The position numbers and the translations under genes were made by a program. A stretch of 64,000 nt of DNA from JAJPHF01 sp035293805. GTDB lineage: Bacteria; Chloroflexota; UBA6077; JAJPHF01. Below, piece by piece: positions 1 to 7,579 of the stretch; position 1 is the first letter of the stretch; every line of letters starts with the position of its first letter. The notes beneath the pieces were generated by a model. The model was given only the letters and a program-made list of their open reading frames with translations, was not told where the DNA came from and did no database searches. The stretch spans positions 124,001-188,000 of the forward strand of contig DATGMD010000031.1 in the NCBI GenBank assembly GCA_035293805.1. The letters are read 5' to 3'.

Positions 1-402
1 CGTACCGCGGCGGCTGTCGGCGTGACCGGCGTCGTGCTGCCGGAGCACCATGCGGTCGGCGTCACGCCGGGAGTACGACGCGCCTCCGCAGGCGCGGTCG
101 AGCACTTGCGGGTGGCGCGGGTGACGAACCTGGTGCGGGCGCTGGAGCAGCTCAAGGCCGCGGGCGTGTGGATTGTCGGCCTCGACGCGCACGCCGCCAA
201 GCCGTACGACGCGGTCGACGCGTGTGGGCCGACCGCGGTGGTGGTCGGCAGCGAGGAGCAAGGGCTGCGCCGCCTGGTGCGGGAGTGCTGTGACTTCCTG
301 GTCGCCGTGCCGATGGAGCCGGCGCTGGACTCGCTCAACGCCGCGGTGGCCGGCTCCCTAGTGCTGTACGCGTATTACCGGCAGCGGCACCGGACGGGGT
401 GA
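1..402 (+). CDS. rlmB: 23S rRNA 2'-O-ribose methyltransferase, RlmB/TrmH (SpoU) family, C-terminal part
   Basis: The frame is open from the first base, so the N-terminus lies outside the window. The visible 133 residues are the C-terminal half of a SpoU-family knotted methyltransferase. They contain a TAAAVGVTGVVLP stretch (the usual 'RTA.A.GV.GV' motif), a VVGSEEQGLRRLV motif and the closing SLNAAVAGSLVLYAYYRQR motif that forms the SAM-binding knot. The family methylates a ribose 2'-OH in 23S rRNA (G2251 for RlmB). RlmB is the best fit, but another TrmH-family paralogue cannot be excluded without the N-terminal domain. A GC-rich repeat element lies downstream. Confidence 0.85.
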   Translation, partial: RTAAAVGVTGVVLPEHHAVGVTPGVRRASAGAVEHLRVARVTNLVRALEQLKAAGVWIVGLDAHAAKPYDAVDACGPTAVVVGSEEQGLRRLVRECCDFLVAVPMEPALDSLNAAVAGSLVLYAYYRQRHRTG

Positions 403-468
403 GGGCGCCGCACGGGCCGAGCCAGTATGGGCCGAACGTGAAAGGGGTCCTGTACCGTATACCGTGTG

Positions 469-615
469 ATACCCGATCCGGCCCGGCGGTGCGCCTGCCG
501 GGGCGCGCCCTCACCCCCGCCCTCTCCCAGGGGGAGAGGGAGTAAGACGCGCCCTCACCCCGGCCCTCTCCCAGGGGGAGAGGGAGAGAGGGAAGGCCAT
601 CGCCAGATTCGGTAT
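469..615. repeat. Composite GC-rich palindromic repeat, copy 1
   Basis: Two copies of a hairpin-forming unit built on CTCACCCC-N-GCCCTCTCCC followed by AGGGGGAGAGGG lie at about 508-540 and 552-587. They are bracketed by an imperfect inverted repeat: ATACCCGATCCG at 469-480 and CAGATTCGGTAT at 604-615, where 9 of 12 positions match after reverse complementing. The same bracket and units recur at 2003-2259, so this is a dispersed, probably non-autonomous, REP/MITE-like element. No gene is supported between 403 and 729. Short open frames through the repeat exist on both strands only because it lacks stops. Confidence 0.75.
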
Positions 616-729
616 GAACAGTCAGGCCCGGGCGCCGGCCTGAAGGCCGGGCCACCGGTTATGGGTGTCTGGCCCGCCGTTCACGGCGGCGTTGGCAGGC
701 TACCACGTCCGAAGTGACGGACTACGCGG

Positions 730-1035
730 TCACTTGTGCGCCGGGTTGGCCGTGTGCGGGTGCTTGCCGAGCTGGTGCCAGCTCGTTTCGGCTACGTCGA
801 TGCCGAAATGCTGGGCCGCCTTCTTGATGTTGGCAAATGCCAGGTCGCGGTCGGCGTCGGACACGCCCTCGACCTGGTCGAAGCGGGCTAGGGCGTTCTT
901 CACGTGCGAGGCGTCGGTCAGCGGCTCCTTGCGCTGCTTGGGGAACGCGAAGGCGCTGTCCGGCAGCTTCTCGCGGTCGTGCGTGCTCAGCTCGCCGTGC
1001 TCTAGATGCGGCTTCCAGGTCGTGTGTGTGGACAT
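730..1035 (-). CDS. DUF6582-type conserved small protein
   Basis: A 101-residue soluble protein with the conserved block PDSAFAFPKQRKEPLTDASH followed by VKNALARFDQVEGVSDADRD and an AQHFGI segment. This matches the small uncharacterised DUF6582 family found in phage-related and environmental bacteria. The ATG at 1033-1035 is chosen over upstream in-frame starts because a GGAGGG Shine-Dalgarno sequence precedes it and the family starts here. No function is known; the charged helical sequence with FPKQRK suggests a small binding protein, but that is only inference. It is transcribed alone, away from the DUF1622 pair. Confidence 0.7.
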   Translation of the reverse strand: MSTHTTWKPHLEHGELSTHDREKLPDSAFAFPKQRKEPLTDASHVKNALARFDQVEGVSDADRDLAFANIKKAAQHFGIDVAETSWHQLGKHPHTANPAHK

Positions 1036-1275
1036 GGTTGGCCCTCCATGAAATCGTGGTCGCCCGGTCGCCGCCGGCTCGCGCCATGCGAGCCGGGCGG
1101 GATGCCGACAACCACCGCCGTTGCCGCACCAAGCGTGCCAGGTCGTACAGCGGCTTGCGCTTGCTCGGGGGCTGGAGGGGAAGCCGCGCCTGAGATAGCG
1201 GTTGGAGGAGGCGCCTGCCGGTGGCATCGGGCGTGATGGCTTAGGCGGTCCGTTACAGAGGAGGCCAGCAGGCGC

Positions 1276-1629
1276 ATGCTCGACTTGTTCAAGGAATTGA
1301 CGAATTACCTCGCCGCCATCGTCGAGGCCACCGCGGCCGTGCTCATTGGCTTCGCGGCGGTCGAGGCGGCAATCCGCGCCATTCCCCTCTTCTTCTCGTC
1401 GAAGGCGCCGCCCGAGGCGACAGAGTACGTCCGCCTGCGGCTTGGGCGCTGGCTGGCGCTGGCGCTGGAGTTCGAGCTGGCGGCAGACATCTTGCGCACG
1501 GCCATCGCACCGACCTGGAACGAGATCGGCCAGCTGGCCGCGATCATCGTGTTGCGCACTGTCCTGAACTACTTCTTGCAGAAAGAGATCGACAACGCGG
1601 TGGAGCGGCAACGCAATGCCCCTGGCTGA
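1276..1629 (+). CDS. DUF1622 membrane protein
   Basis: A 117-residue protein with three predicted membrane helices (about residues 10-35, 57-72 and 83-103). It has the DUF1622 hallmarks: a central R-x2-LGRWLALALEFELAADILRT segment and a C-terminal AIIVLRTVLNYFLQKEI. Members are small inner-membrane proteins of unknown role. The ATG is preceded by GAGGAGG (about 1257-1263). Its 3' end overlaps the next gene, a shorter relative, by 14 bases, so the two are probably translationally coupled and may form a heteromer. Confidence 0.75.
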   Translation: MLDLFKELTNYLAAIVEATAAVLIGFAAVEAAIRAIPLFFSSKAPPEATEYVRLRLGRWLALALEFELAADILRTAIAPTWNEIGQLAAIIVLRTVLNYFLQKEIDNAVERQRNAPG

Positions 1630-1951
1630 CTGGCTCGGCATTCGGGCCTGGATCGTCGTCATCCAGCTGGGCGGGGCGCTCGCGATCACAGGCTATGCCG
1701 CCAAGGCGCTTGTCACGCTGGTGCGCGCGCGGAGCGTGGAGGAGGCGCGGCTGGTGATGGCCGACGGCGTGATCGTCGGGCTCACCGTGCTGGTCGTGGC
1801 CACGCTGCTGAAGACGATCGTCCTGCAGTCGTGGACGGACATCGGCCTCTTCGCCGTCACGTTGGGGCTGCGCACGCTGCTCAAACGGCTGTTCGCCTGG
1901 GAGGAGGCGCAGCTGCGGCGGCGGGCGGCGCGGCGTGTTGCCGGCGCGTAG
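1616..1951 (+). CDS. DUF1622-like membrane protein (paralogue of the upstream gene)
   Basis: A 111-residue hydrophobic protein with helices at about 9-32, 46-68 and 73-90, ending in a basic tail (RRRAARR). It keeps the outline of the upstream DUF1622 protein: LVMADGVIVGLTVLVVATLL matches the 'GLEFL.AADI' helix position and LGLRTLLKRLFAWEE matches the last helix. The overlap with the upstream gene and the shared architecture suggest duplication and co-translation of a two-subunit membrane complex. Function unknown. Confidence 0.7.
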   Translation: MPLADWLGIRAWIVVIQLGGALAITGYAAKALVTLVRARSVEEARLVMADGVIVGLTVLVVATLLKTIVLQSWTDIGLFAVTLGLRTLLKRLFAWEEAQLRRRAARRVAGA

Positions 1952-2002
1952 TCCCACCCGGCGGGAGCCGCGGGCAGGCCGGGCCAGACCGCGGGTGGCG
2001 TG

Positions 2003-2259
2003 ATACCCGATCCGCCCCGGTTTGCGTAGCGGGGCGGGCCCTCACCCCGACCCTCTCCCAGGGGGCGAGGGGGAGGGACGAGGAGGACGCCCTCACCCCG
2101 ACCCTCTCCCAGGGGGAGAGGGGGAGGGACGCCCTCACCCCGGCCCTCTCCCAGGGGGAGAGGGGGAGGGACGAGGAGGACGCCCTCACCCCGGCCCTCT
2201 CCCAGGGGGAGAGGGAGTAGGCGAACCCTATCTCCGGATTCGGCATGATACCCGATCTG
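2003..2259. repeat. Composite GC-rich palindromic repeat, copy 2 (four tandem units)
   Basis: The same element as at 469-615, expanded. ATACCCGATCCG at 2003-2014 opens it, four hairpin units follow at about 2039-2077, 2090-2127, 2131-2169 and 2183-2218 (each CTCACCCC(G)RCCCTCTCCC-AGGGGGAGAGGG), and CGGATTCGGCAT at 2235-2246 closes it. A further ATACCCGATCTG at 2248-2259 looks like the start of another copy cut short. It fills the gap between the DUF1622 pair and the 3' end of the nitrile hydratase operon, where its hairpins may also end transcription from both sides. Confidence 0.75.
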
Positions 2260-2269
2260 CCGGCGGAGC

Positions 2270-2617
2270 CTACTGGTGGTCGGCCTCGGGGGGGCGCGCG
2301 GCGATCTCGGCGGTGCGCGCGTCGATGGCGGCCGCGTCGAGCAGGGCCTGCTCGACCAGCAGCCGCTCGAACGCCGCGAGCCAGCGCTCGTAGTAGCCCG
2401 ACCCCTCGCCCGCCGCCTCGGCGCGCGCGATCTCGGCGATCAGGCTGTCGCGGAAGGCGTCCCAGGGGTAGGCCGCCTGGTCGTGCAGCGCCACCGCCAT
2501 GCCGAACACCCGGCCCTCCCAGGGCGCGGCGAACACCAGCTCGCCATTCTGGCGGGGCAGCGCCGCCGGGCCGGTCAGCGCGGCCGCCGCCCGCTCGGGC
2601 GAAGACTCGCCAGCCAT
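2270..2617 (-). CDS. Nitrile hydratase accessory (activator) protein
   Basis: A 115-residue protein with the signature FAAPWEGRVFGMAVALHD, then YPWDAFRDSLIAEI and YYERWLAAFERLL. This is the NHase beta-subunit N-terminal fold, as found in P14K-type accessory proteins. For cobalt enzymes such proteins exchange subunits with apo-alpha and deliver oxidised, metal-loaded alpha subunit. The start ATG lies two bases after the alpha-subunit stop, so the genes are coupled. The order beta-alpha-accessory is the usual cobalt-type order. It is the last gene of the apparent operon. Confidence 0.88.
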   Translation of the reverse strand: MAGESSPERAAAALTGPAALPRQNGELVFAAPWEGRVFGMAVALHDQAAYPWDAFRDSLIAEIARAEAAGEGSGYYERWLAAFERLLVEQALLDAAAIDARTAEIAARPPEADHQ

Positions 2618-2619
2618 TC

Positions 2620-3255
2620 CTACGCCCGCGCCTCGGCGCCGACCGGCGCCTGCACCTTCGCCACGCCGATCATGGCGTCGCGGGTGACGAGCGCCGCCAG
2701 CTCGGCCTCGGACAGGTGCTCCGTGCCGGCCGGGCGCTCGGGCAGGACCATGTAGCGCACCTCCGAGCTGCTGTCCCAGACGCGCACCTCGACCGACTCG
2801 TCCAGCGCCAGGCCGAACTCGCGGAGGAGCGCCCGGGGCTCGCTGACGGCGCGGGCGCGGTACTCGAACGACTTGTACCAGGTCGGGGGCAGGCCCAGCA
2901 CCGCCCACGGGTAGCACGAGCAGAGCGTGCAGACGACGAGGTTGTGGACGGTTGGTGTGTTCTCCACGACCTTCAGGTGGTTGCCGCCAAAACCTAGCTC
3001 GTCGGCCGCCGCCGTCCCGTCCGCCAGCAGGCGCTCCTTGTAGGCGGGGTCCACCCAGGCGCGCGCGACGACCTTCGCGCCGTTGAGCGGCCCGATGTCG
3101 TGCTCGTAGCGGCTGACCACCTGGTCCACCACGTCGGTCGTCAGCAGCCCCTTCTCGATCAGCAGCGATTCGATGGCCTTCGTGCGCAGGGCCGCCTGGC
3201 TCTCGCGCTCGTGCTCGTGCGCGTGCGCCGCTCCATTGGCGTGACTCTCGCTCAT
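2620..3255 (-). CDS. nthA: Nitrile hydratase alpha subunit, cobalt type
   Basis: A 211-residue subunit that hydrates nitriles to amides in the cytoplasm. The metal claw VCTLCSCYPW is complete: C109-T-L-C112-S-C114, with the cysteines that become sulfenic and sulfinic acids. Thr at position two of the claw is typical of cobalt enzymes; iron enzymes have Ser. Further family landmarks are the N-terminal helix KAIESLLIEKGLL and the downstream PPTWYKSFEYRARAVSEPR. The ATG at 3253-3255 is preferred to an upstream in-frame ATG because it gives the normal N-terminus and follows a purine-rich stretch (GAACGAGCG). A His-rich start (HANGAAHAHEHE) may bind metal; that is inference. Confidence 0.93.
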   Translation of the reverse strand: MSESHANGAAHAHEHERESQAALRTKAIESLLIEKGLLTTDVVDQVVSRYEHDIGPLNGAKVVARAWVDPAYKERLLADGTAAADELGFGGNHLKVVENTPTVHNLVVCTLCSCYPWAVLGLPPTWYKSFEYRARAVSEPRALLREFGLALDESVEVRVWDSSSEVRYMVLPERPAGTEHLSEAELAALVTRDAMIGVAKVQAPVGAEARA

Positions 3256-3280
3256 CGCTCGTTCTCCTTCGGGCGCCTCG

Positions 3281-3952
3281 CTACGCCGGCTCCAGGTAGC
3301 TCTCCCACAGGTCGAGGTACACACGTGCCCGTGGCTCGGCCGCGCCGTCCCACAGCTCGCGCGCGTCGAAGGCCACGCTGTACACCGGCTGCGGCTGTTC
3401 GCCCTGACCGTGCGCCTGCGTGTCCGGGAAGACGTAGTAGCCGTGGTAGTGGCTGATCGTGCCGTGCTTGTCGCGCGCGTAGCGGGGCAGCCGCGTGTGG
3501 CCCTTCGGGTGGATGTTCCGCGTCACCACCGCGTCGCCCACGTGGAAGCGCGGCTCGCCGGTTGGCGGGCGCTGGAACGCCGCCCGCGCGCCGCGCAGCA
3601 CCCGCTCCAGCAGCGCCGGGTCCGCGCGGCGCGGCGGCTCGGCGTCGGGATGCTCGCGCAGGTACGCGAGGCGCGCGTCGATCTCGGCGGCGCTGAGCAC
3701 GCCCTTCTCGATCAGGTTGCGCTCGATGGTGGCCAGCCAGCGCTCGTAGTACGTCGAGCGCAGGTACTCGGCCGGCGGCAGCCGCTCGATGCCGTGGCGC
3801 ATCTCGTCGATGTTGTACAGCCCGATGCCCATCGCCGTGCGGTTGATCGCGTAGACCGTGCCCTCCCACGGCGCGTGGAACACCGGCTCGTTCTCCTCGC
3901 GCACCACCGGGCCGAAGCCGTGCATGCCGCCCAGGTCGTGAACGCCGTCCAT
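3281..3952 (-). CDS. nthB: Nitrile hydratase beta subunit
   Basis: A 223-residue subunit starting MDGVHDLGGMHGFGPV, the standard NHase-beta N-terminus, followed by FHAPWEGTVYAINR and YYERWLATIERNLIEKG. The C-terminal barrel has FHVGDAVVTRNIHPKGHTRLPRY and a HGTISHYHGYYVFPD stretch, with Arg residues that cap the alpha-subunit claw. Length matches the family. It is the first NHase gene in the operon, 25 bases before alpha and 73 bases after the UbiD-family gene. Product amides could be hydrolysed by the amidase encoded at 12566-14011, though that gene belongs to a separate transcript. Confidence 0.93.
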   Translation of the reverse strand: MDGVHDLGGMHGFGPVVREENEPVFHAPWEGTVYAINRTAMGIGLYNIDEMRHGIERLPPAEYLRSTYYERWLATIERNLIEKGVLSAAEIDARLAYLREHPDAEPPRRADPALLERVLRGARAAFQRPPTGEPRFHVGDAVVTRNIHPKGHTRLPRYARDKHGTISHYHGYYVFPDTQAHGQGEQPQPVYSVAFDARELWDGAAEPRARVYLDLWESYLEPA

Positions 3953-4025
3953 CTGCCACCTCGCTGCTGCCTGACCACGGGGCGACAGGCGCTCGCGTGC
4001 GCTCCCCCGGGTACAAGTCTGCTTG

Positions 4026-5360
4026 CTAGCGGCCGCCGAGCAGCGCCTCGACGCGGCGCCGCGCGCTCTCGGGCACGGTGAGCGCCCGGAAGCGCTCGCG
4101 CCCGGCCAGCGGCAGCGTCGCGTCGATGCCGAGCTTCGAGCGGCGGCCGACGGCCTGGCTCACCACGTCGATGGACCAGAGCGGCTGGTCTTCCAGTACG
4201 ACCAGGCCCCGATCCGGCTGCGCCCTTGTGGCGACGGCCCACTCCACCAGCCAGTCGTCCTCCGGGTCCACGTCCTCGTCCACGGCGATCGCCAGCTTCA
4301 GCCCGCGGCCCAGCTCCAGCACGCGCCGCAGCACCGCGAGCCCGTCGTCCTCGCGCTCCTTGGCGAGCTGTACCACTGCCACGCCGCCCAGGTGCTTGTA
4401 GCGCAAGCGGCGCACGCCCGGAAACTCGGCGCGCAGGGCGGGCAGGTGGCGCAGCTCCTGGCTGAAGCTCGACAGCTCGGATACCTCGCGGCTGAACGGG
4501 GCGAAGGCATGGTACAGCGGCCGGGCGCGGTGGGTGATGGCGCGCACCTCACCCACCGGGCTCTCGAACGTGCAGTAGTAGCCGCTCGTCTCGCCGAACG
4601 GTCCCTCCGGCTCGCGGCGATCGGGGTACACCAGGCACTCGACGACGATCTCGGCGTCGGCCGGGACCGCCACGTCCAGCGTGCGGCAGCGCGCGAGCGG
4701 GACCGCCTGGCCGCTGAGGGCGCCGGCGAGCGCCAGCTTGTCCTCGCCGGGGCCCACGGGGACCACCGAGGCGAGCGTGACGGCGGGGTGGGCGCCGAGC
4801 ACCAGGGCGACCTCGAGCGGCTCGTGCCGCTCGCGCGCCCGGGCCGCGAACGCGCCGAGCGGCGGGTTGTTCAGGTAGATGCCGATCTCGCGCGGGCCCT
4901 TCACGGCCACGCGGTGGATGCCGACGCCGCGCGGGCCGCCATCCGGGTCGCGGCCGATGGCGACAGCCGAGGTCAGGTAGGGGTAGGCGTCGTCGGCGTG
5001 GTGGGTGAGGACGGGCAGCGTGCCGGGCAGGTCGGGCTCGTGGTCGTGGACGACCTCCTGCACGGGCGCCGAGCCGGTCGCGGCGACGGGTGGCCGGGGC
5101 TGGCTTAGCAGCGAGGCGGTCGCTTCCACGAGCGCCGCGGGGCCGTCGAGCCCCAGCGCCCAGGCAATGCGCTCGCGCCGGCCGAACAGGTTGGCGACCA
5201 CTGGCACGTCGTAGCCGGCGACCCGGTCGAATTGCAGCGCCGGGCCGCCGCGGCGGTCGTACCAGACCATCGCGTAGGGGACCTCGTAGCGCGGCGACAG
5301 CTCCGCGCTGACGTGCTCCAGCGCCCCGCGCCGGGCCAGGTCGTCGAGGAACGCCCGCAT
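4026..5360 (-). CDS. UbiD-family (prenylated-FMN) decarboxylase
   Basis: A 444-residue member of the UbiD family, which reversibly decarboxylates aromatic or alpha,beta-unsaturated acids with prenylated FMN. The catalytic segment EGPFGETSGYYCTFE carries the Glu pair spaced as E277/E282 of AnFdc1 and lies after YPDRREP. GVGIHRVAVKGPREIGIYL and KHLGGVAVVQLAKER are typical strands of the split beta-barrel. The ATG at 5358-5360 is chosen because a perfect AGGAGG lies just upstream; a GTG start overlapping the preceding gene would add an unconserved tail. No UbiX flavin prenyltransferase is in the window. The substrate is unknown. Sitting in line with nitrile hydratase is unusual. Confidence 0.85.
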   Translation of the reverse strand: MRAFLDDLARRGALEHVSAELSPRYEVPYAMVWYDRRGGPALQFDRVAGYDVPVVANLFGRRERIAWALGLDGPAALVEATASLLSQPRPPVAATGSAPVQEVVHDHEPDLPGTLPVLTHHADDAYPYLTSAVAIGRDPDGGPRGVGIHRVAVKGPREIGIYLNNPPLGAFAARARERHEPLEVALVLGAHPAVTLASVVPVGPGEDKLALAGALSGQAVPLARCRTLDVAVPADAEIVVECLVYPDRREPEGPFGETSGYYCTFESPVGEVRAITHRARPLYHAFAPFSREVSELSSFSQELRHLPALRAEFPGVRRLRYKHLGGVAVVQLAKEREDDGLAVLRRVLELGRGLKLAIAVDEDVDPEDDWLVEWAVATRAQPDRGLVVLEDQPLWSIDVVSQAVGRRSKLGIDATLPLAGRERFRALTVPESARRRVEALLGGR

Positions 5361-5431
5361 GGCTTCCTCCTGGGTCGAGCGCGGAGCCCCGGGCGGGGAG
5401 GCCGGCTTGCTCGGGGCGCCCCACGCGTCGC

Positions 5432-5761
5432 TCACTCCGCGCTCGGGACTCGGTAGCTCTCCACGGCGAGCAAGATGGCGCCGAAGGCGGCCGCGATAGG
5501 AATGAACACGAGCCCCGTCACGAACATCGTGGACGCCGCGGCCGCCGCGACGGCGTTGCCGCTGATGCCGAGCGCCGTGCTGACGATCGCCACCAGCAGG
5601 CCGAGCAGCGCCACGGCGGCCGACAGCCCCAGGCCGGCGCCCGCGCCGATCACGACGCGCGCGCCGGTCGAGCGGCCCGTCAGCCGCGCGGTGACGCGGC
5701 GCAGCACGACCCACTCGATGGTGAGCACCAACAATCCAAAGACCGGCCAGAGCGCGGCCAT
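5432..5761 (-). CDS. Small membrane protein, unknown function
   Basis: A 109-residue protein with three hydrophobic helices (about 2-22, 38-66 and 76-100) joined by the basic loop RRVTARLTGRSTGARVV. I recognise no family. Its ATG overlaps the TGA of the epimerase gene by one base (TGATG), so it is translationally coupled to it, and it lies 71 bases before the UbiD-family gene. The position suggests a membrane anchor or small transporter subunit for the pathway, but nothing in the sequence proves this. Confidence 0.65.
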   Translation of the reverse strand: MAALWPVFGLLVLTIEWVVLRRVTARLTGRSTGARVVIGAGAGLGLSAAVALLGLLVAIVSTALGISGNAVAAAAASTMFVTGLVFIPIAAAFGAILLAVESYRVPSAE

Positions 5762-6714
5762 CAGCCTTCCTTCCGCAGCCAGGCAGCGTAGTCGCGGAAT
5801 CCCGCCTCCAGGTCGTACTCGGCCGTCCAGCCCAGCTCGTCGCGCGCCCGCGTCGTGTCGTAGGGGGAGTTGCGCAGCGAGCGCGCCAGCGCCTCGTTGG
5901 GTGGGCCGCCGATGCTCAGGTCGGCGCCGGGCACGACCGCGCGCACGGCCGCCACGATCTCCTCCACGCTGTAGGTGCGGCCCGGGCCGATGTTGAAGAT
6001 GCGGTGCTGGAGGCCCTCCGCGAAGCAGGCGAGCGCGACCGCCCGGCCGATGTCCTTGCCATAAGTATATTCGCGGCGCGCCGTCCAGGGCTGCACGCGT
6101 AGCGGCCGCTGCTCGACAGCGGCCGCGATCAGGTCGTGCATGAACTGCCCGGCGGTCGAGCCGCCGACGAACGTGCCGGGGCCGAAGACCGCCGAGAAGC
6201 GCAGCGCCACGAAGTCCACGCCAAACCGGTCGGCGTAGGCGCTGCCGAGCAGCTCGCTGGCCGCCTTCGCCGCGCCGTACAGCGGGTTGTAGCCGTAGGG
6301 CGACGTCTCGGGGAGCCGCTGCGCCGGGTCCATCGCGTAGGCGCGGTCGTAGACGCCCTCGGTGCTGGCGAACACGACGCGGCGCAGGCCGAGCACGCGG
6401 GCCGTCTCCAGCACGTTGATCGTCCCTTGCAGGTTGATCTGCAGACCCGAGTACGGCTCCTCCTCGACGCGCGCGCCGATCAGGCCGGCCGTGTGGACGA
6501 TGACGTCGGCCTGATGCTCGTGCGCCACCTGGACGAGGTGCGGCAGGTCGCGCACGTCGCCGCGCACCAGCGGCACGCGCGCGAGGTCCACGATGCGCTC
6601 GACGTAGGGGCGGTTCGGCGCCAGGTCGTAGAGCACCGGCTGGGCGCCGCGCTCCAGCAGGCAGCGCGCGGTGTGCGTGCCGACCAGGCCCGCGCCAGTG
6701 ACAATGATCGCCAT
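5761..6714 (-). CDS. NAD-dependent epimerase/dehydratase (extended SDR)
   Basis: A 317-residue extended short-chain dehydrogenase. The Rossmann motif TGAGLVGTH is at residues 6-14, the acidic NAD-ribose position follows in LYDLAPNRPY, and the active-site YGAAKAASE gives the YxxxK pair, with FASTEGVY supplying the catalytic Ser/Thr. The C-terminal NIGPGRTYSVEEIV and DTTRARDELGW are typical of sugar-nucleotide epimerases and dihydroxy-substrate dehydratases. The ATG at 6712-6714 follows AGGAGG. It is the first gene of the apparent NHase/UbiD operon. The substrate is not predictable. Confidence 0.88.
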   Translation of the reverse strand: MAIIVTGAGLVGTHTARCLLERGAQPVLYDLAPNRPYVERIVDLARVPLVRGDVRDLPHLVQVAHEHQADVIVHTAGLIGARVEEEPYSGLQINLQGTINVLETARVLGLRRVVFASTEGVYDRAYAMDPAQRLPETSPYGYNPLYGAAKAASELLGSAYADRFGVDFVALRFSAVFGPGTFVGGSTAGQFMHDLIAAAVEQRPLRVQPWTARREYTYGKDIGRAVALACFAEGLQHRIFNIGPGRTYSVEEIVAAVRAVVPGADLSIGGPPNEALARSLRNSPYDTTRARDELGWTAEYDLEAGFRDYAAWLRKEG

Positions 6715-6871
6715 CGCGGCCGTCCTCCTGCTAGTGTAACAACGAGCGCGCCCGCCGATGCCCGAGCCGTCGGGGTCGGGCGCCGCGCAATCGAAGTGTC
6801 CTGGCATTCTAAGGAGCGGCCGCGCGTGGCGGCAAACGTCTAGCGCCACGCCCGCCGCCTCGGAGCGAATC

Positions 6872-7360
6872 ATGCGTCTCTTGCGGCGCCTCGCGGTCAC
6901 GACCGCGCTGTCCGCGGTTGTGGTCGGTATGGGGCCGGCCATGGGCGGCGCAGCGCCGGAGAACCCGCCGCTGTTCCGCGACGTGGCGGCGCCGCCGAGC
7001 ACTCCACCGCCCGCGGCGCCGCGGATCGTGCGGAGCCGCTACGTCGCGGTCGACTTCGACGCGCTGGGCGGGGCGCAGCCGACCCCGGCGACCGCGCCGT
7101 CGTCCGTGGTGTTGAACCTGTTCCCCGACGCGACGTTCACGGCGCAGCGCGACAGCGTGCAGCCCACCCCCGCCGGCGGCGGCATCATCTGGACGGGCCA
7201 CCTCCAGGGCGTTCCCAACAGCGCGGTAACGCTCGTCGCCGAGGACGGCGTCCTGGTGGGCAACGTGGAGGCCGACGGCCGCTACTACGAGGTGCGCTAC
7301 GCCGGCGACGGCCTGCACACGGTCGCCGAGACGACCCCTCGCGCGTTCGGCCCCGACTAA
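6872..7360 (+). CDS. Secreted stand-alone propeptide-like protein related to the adjacent metalloproteases
   Basis: A 162-residue protein with a signal peptide (MRLLRRLAVTTALSAVVVG) and then only the N-terminal domain found in the two proteases downstream. Shared landmarks are PLFRDV, the RYVAVDFDAL strand, LNLFPDATFTAQRDSV, IIWTGHLQGVPNSAVTLVAE and DGVLVGNVEADGRYYEVRYA. The ORF ends with TAA soon after this domain, and nothing resembling a catalytic domain follows in any frame before the next gene. It could act in trans as an intramolecular-chaperone-like inhibitor of the proteases, or be the remnant of a third protease gene; the intact signal peptide favours a functional protein. Confidence 0.7.
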   Translation: MRLLRRLAVTTALSAVVVGMGPAMGGAAPENPPLFRDVAAPPSTPPPAAPRIVRSRYVAVDFDALGGAQPTPATAPSSVVLNLFPDATFTAQRDSVQPTPAGGGIIWTGHLQGVPNSAVTLVAEDGVLVGNVEADGRYYEVRYAGDGLHTVAETTPRAFGPD

Positions 7361-7475
7361 CGCTCCTCCGACACGACCTCGCGCTTTCCGCCCGAGCGAC
7401 GTTTCCCCGACACGGTCTCACGCCTGCGCCGCTCCCTGCGTACGAGGAGGATGGCCGCCTGGTCTGCTGACCTGC

Positions 7476-7481
7476 TATAGT
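7476..7481 (+). promoter_or_regulatory. Candidate -10 element (TATAGT) upstream of the first metalloprotease
   Basis: TATAGT sits about 100 bases upstream of the first protease ATG, inside the 219-base gap after the propeptide-like gene. No convincing -35 hexamer is visible at 16-18 bases. It suggests that the protease can be transcribed on its own rather than only by readthrough. Confidence 0.3.
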
Positions 7482-7579
7482 GCGCGCTCGAAGGCCCTTC
7501 ACGAGCCGGCCGCGCGGCTAGCTCCCGAGCCACACGCGCGGCGCATCCCATCTACGTCGAGGACAGGAGCCGAGTATCG

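Noticed and set aside
2039..2218. Regularly spaced GC-rich repeats that could suggest a CRISPR array
   Set aside because: Spacers are only a few bases, are themselves repeated (GGGAGGGAC, GAGGAGGAC), and the units are strong palindromes. No cas gene is present.
2620..3255. Iron-type nitrile hydratase
   Set aside because: The claw reads C-T-L-C-S-C (Thr), the gene order is beta-alpha-accessory and the accessory protein is of the cobalt kind.
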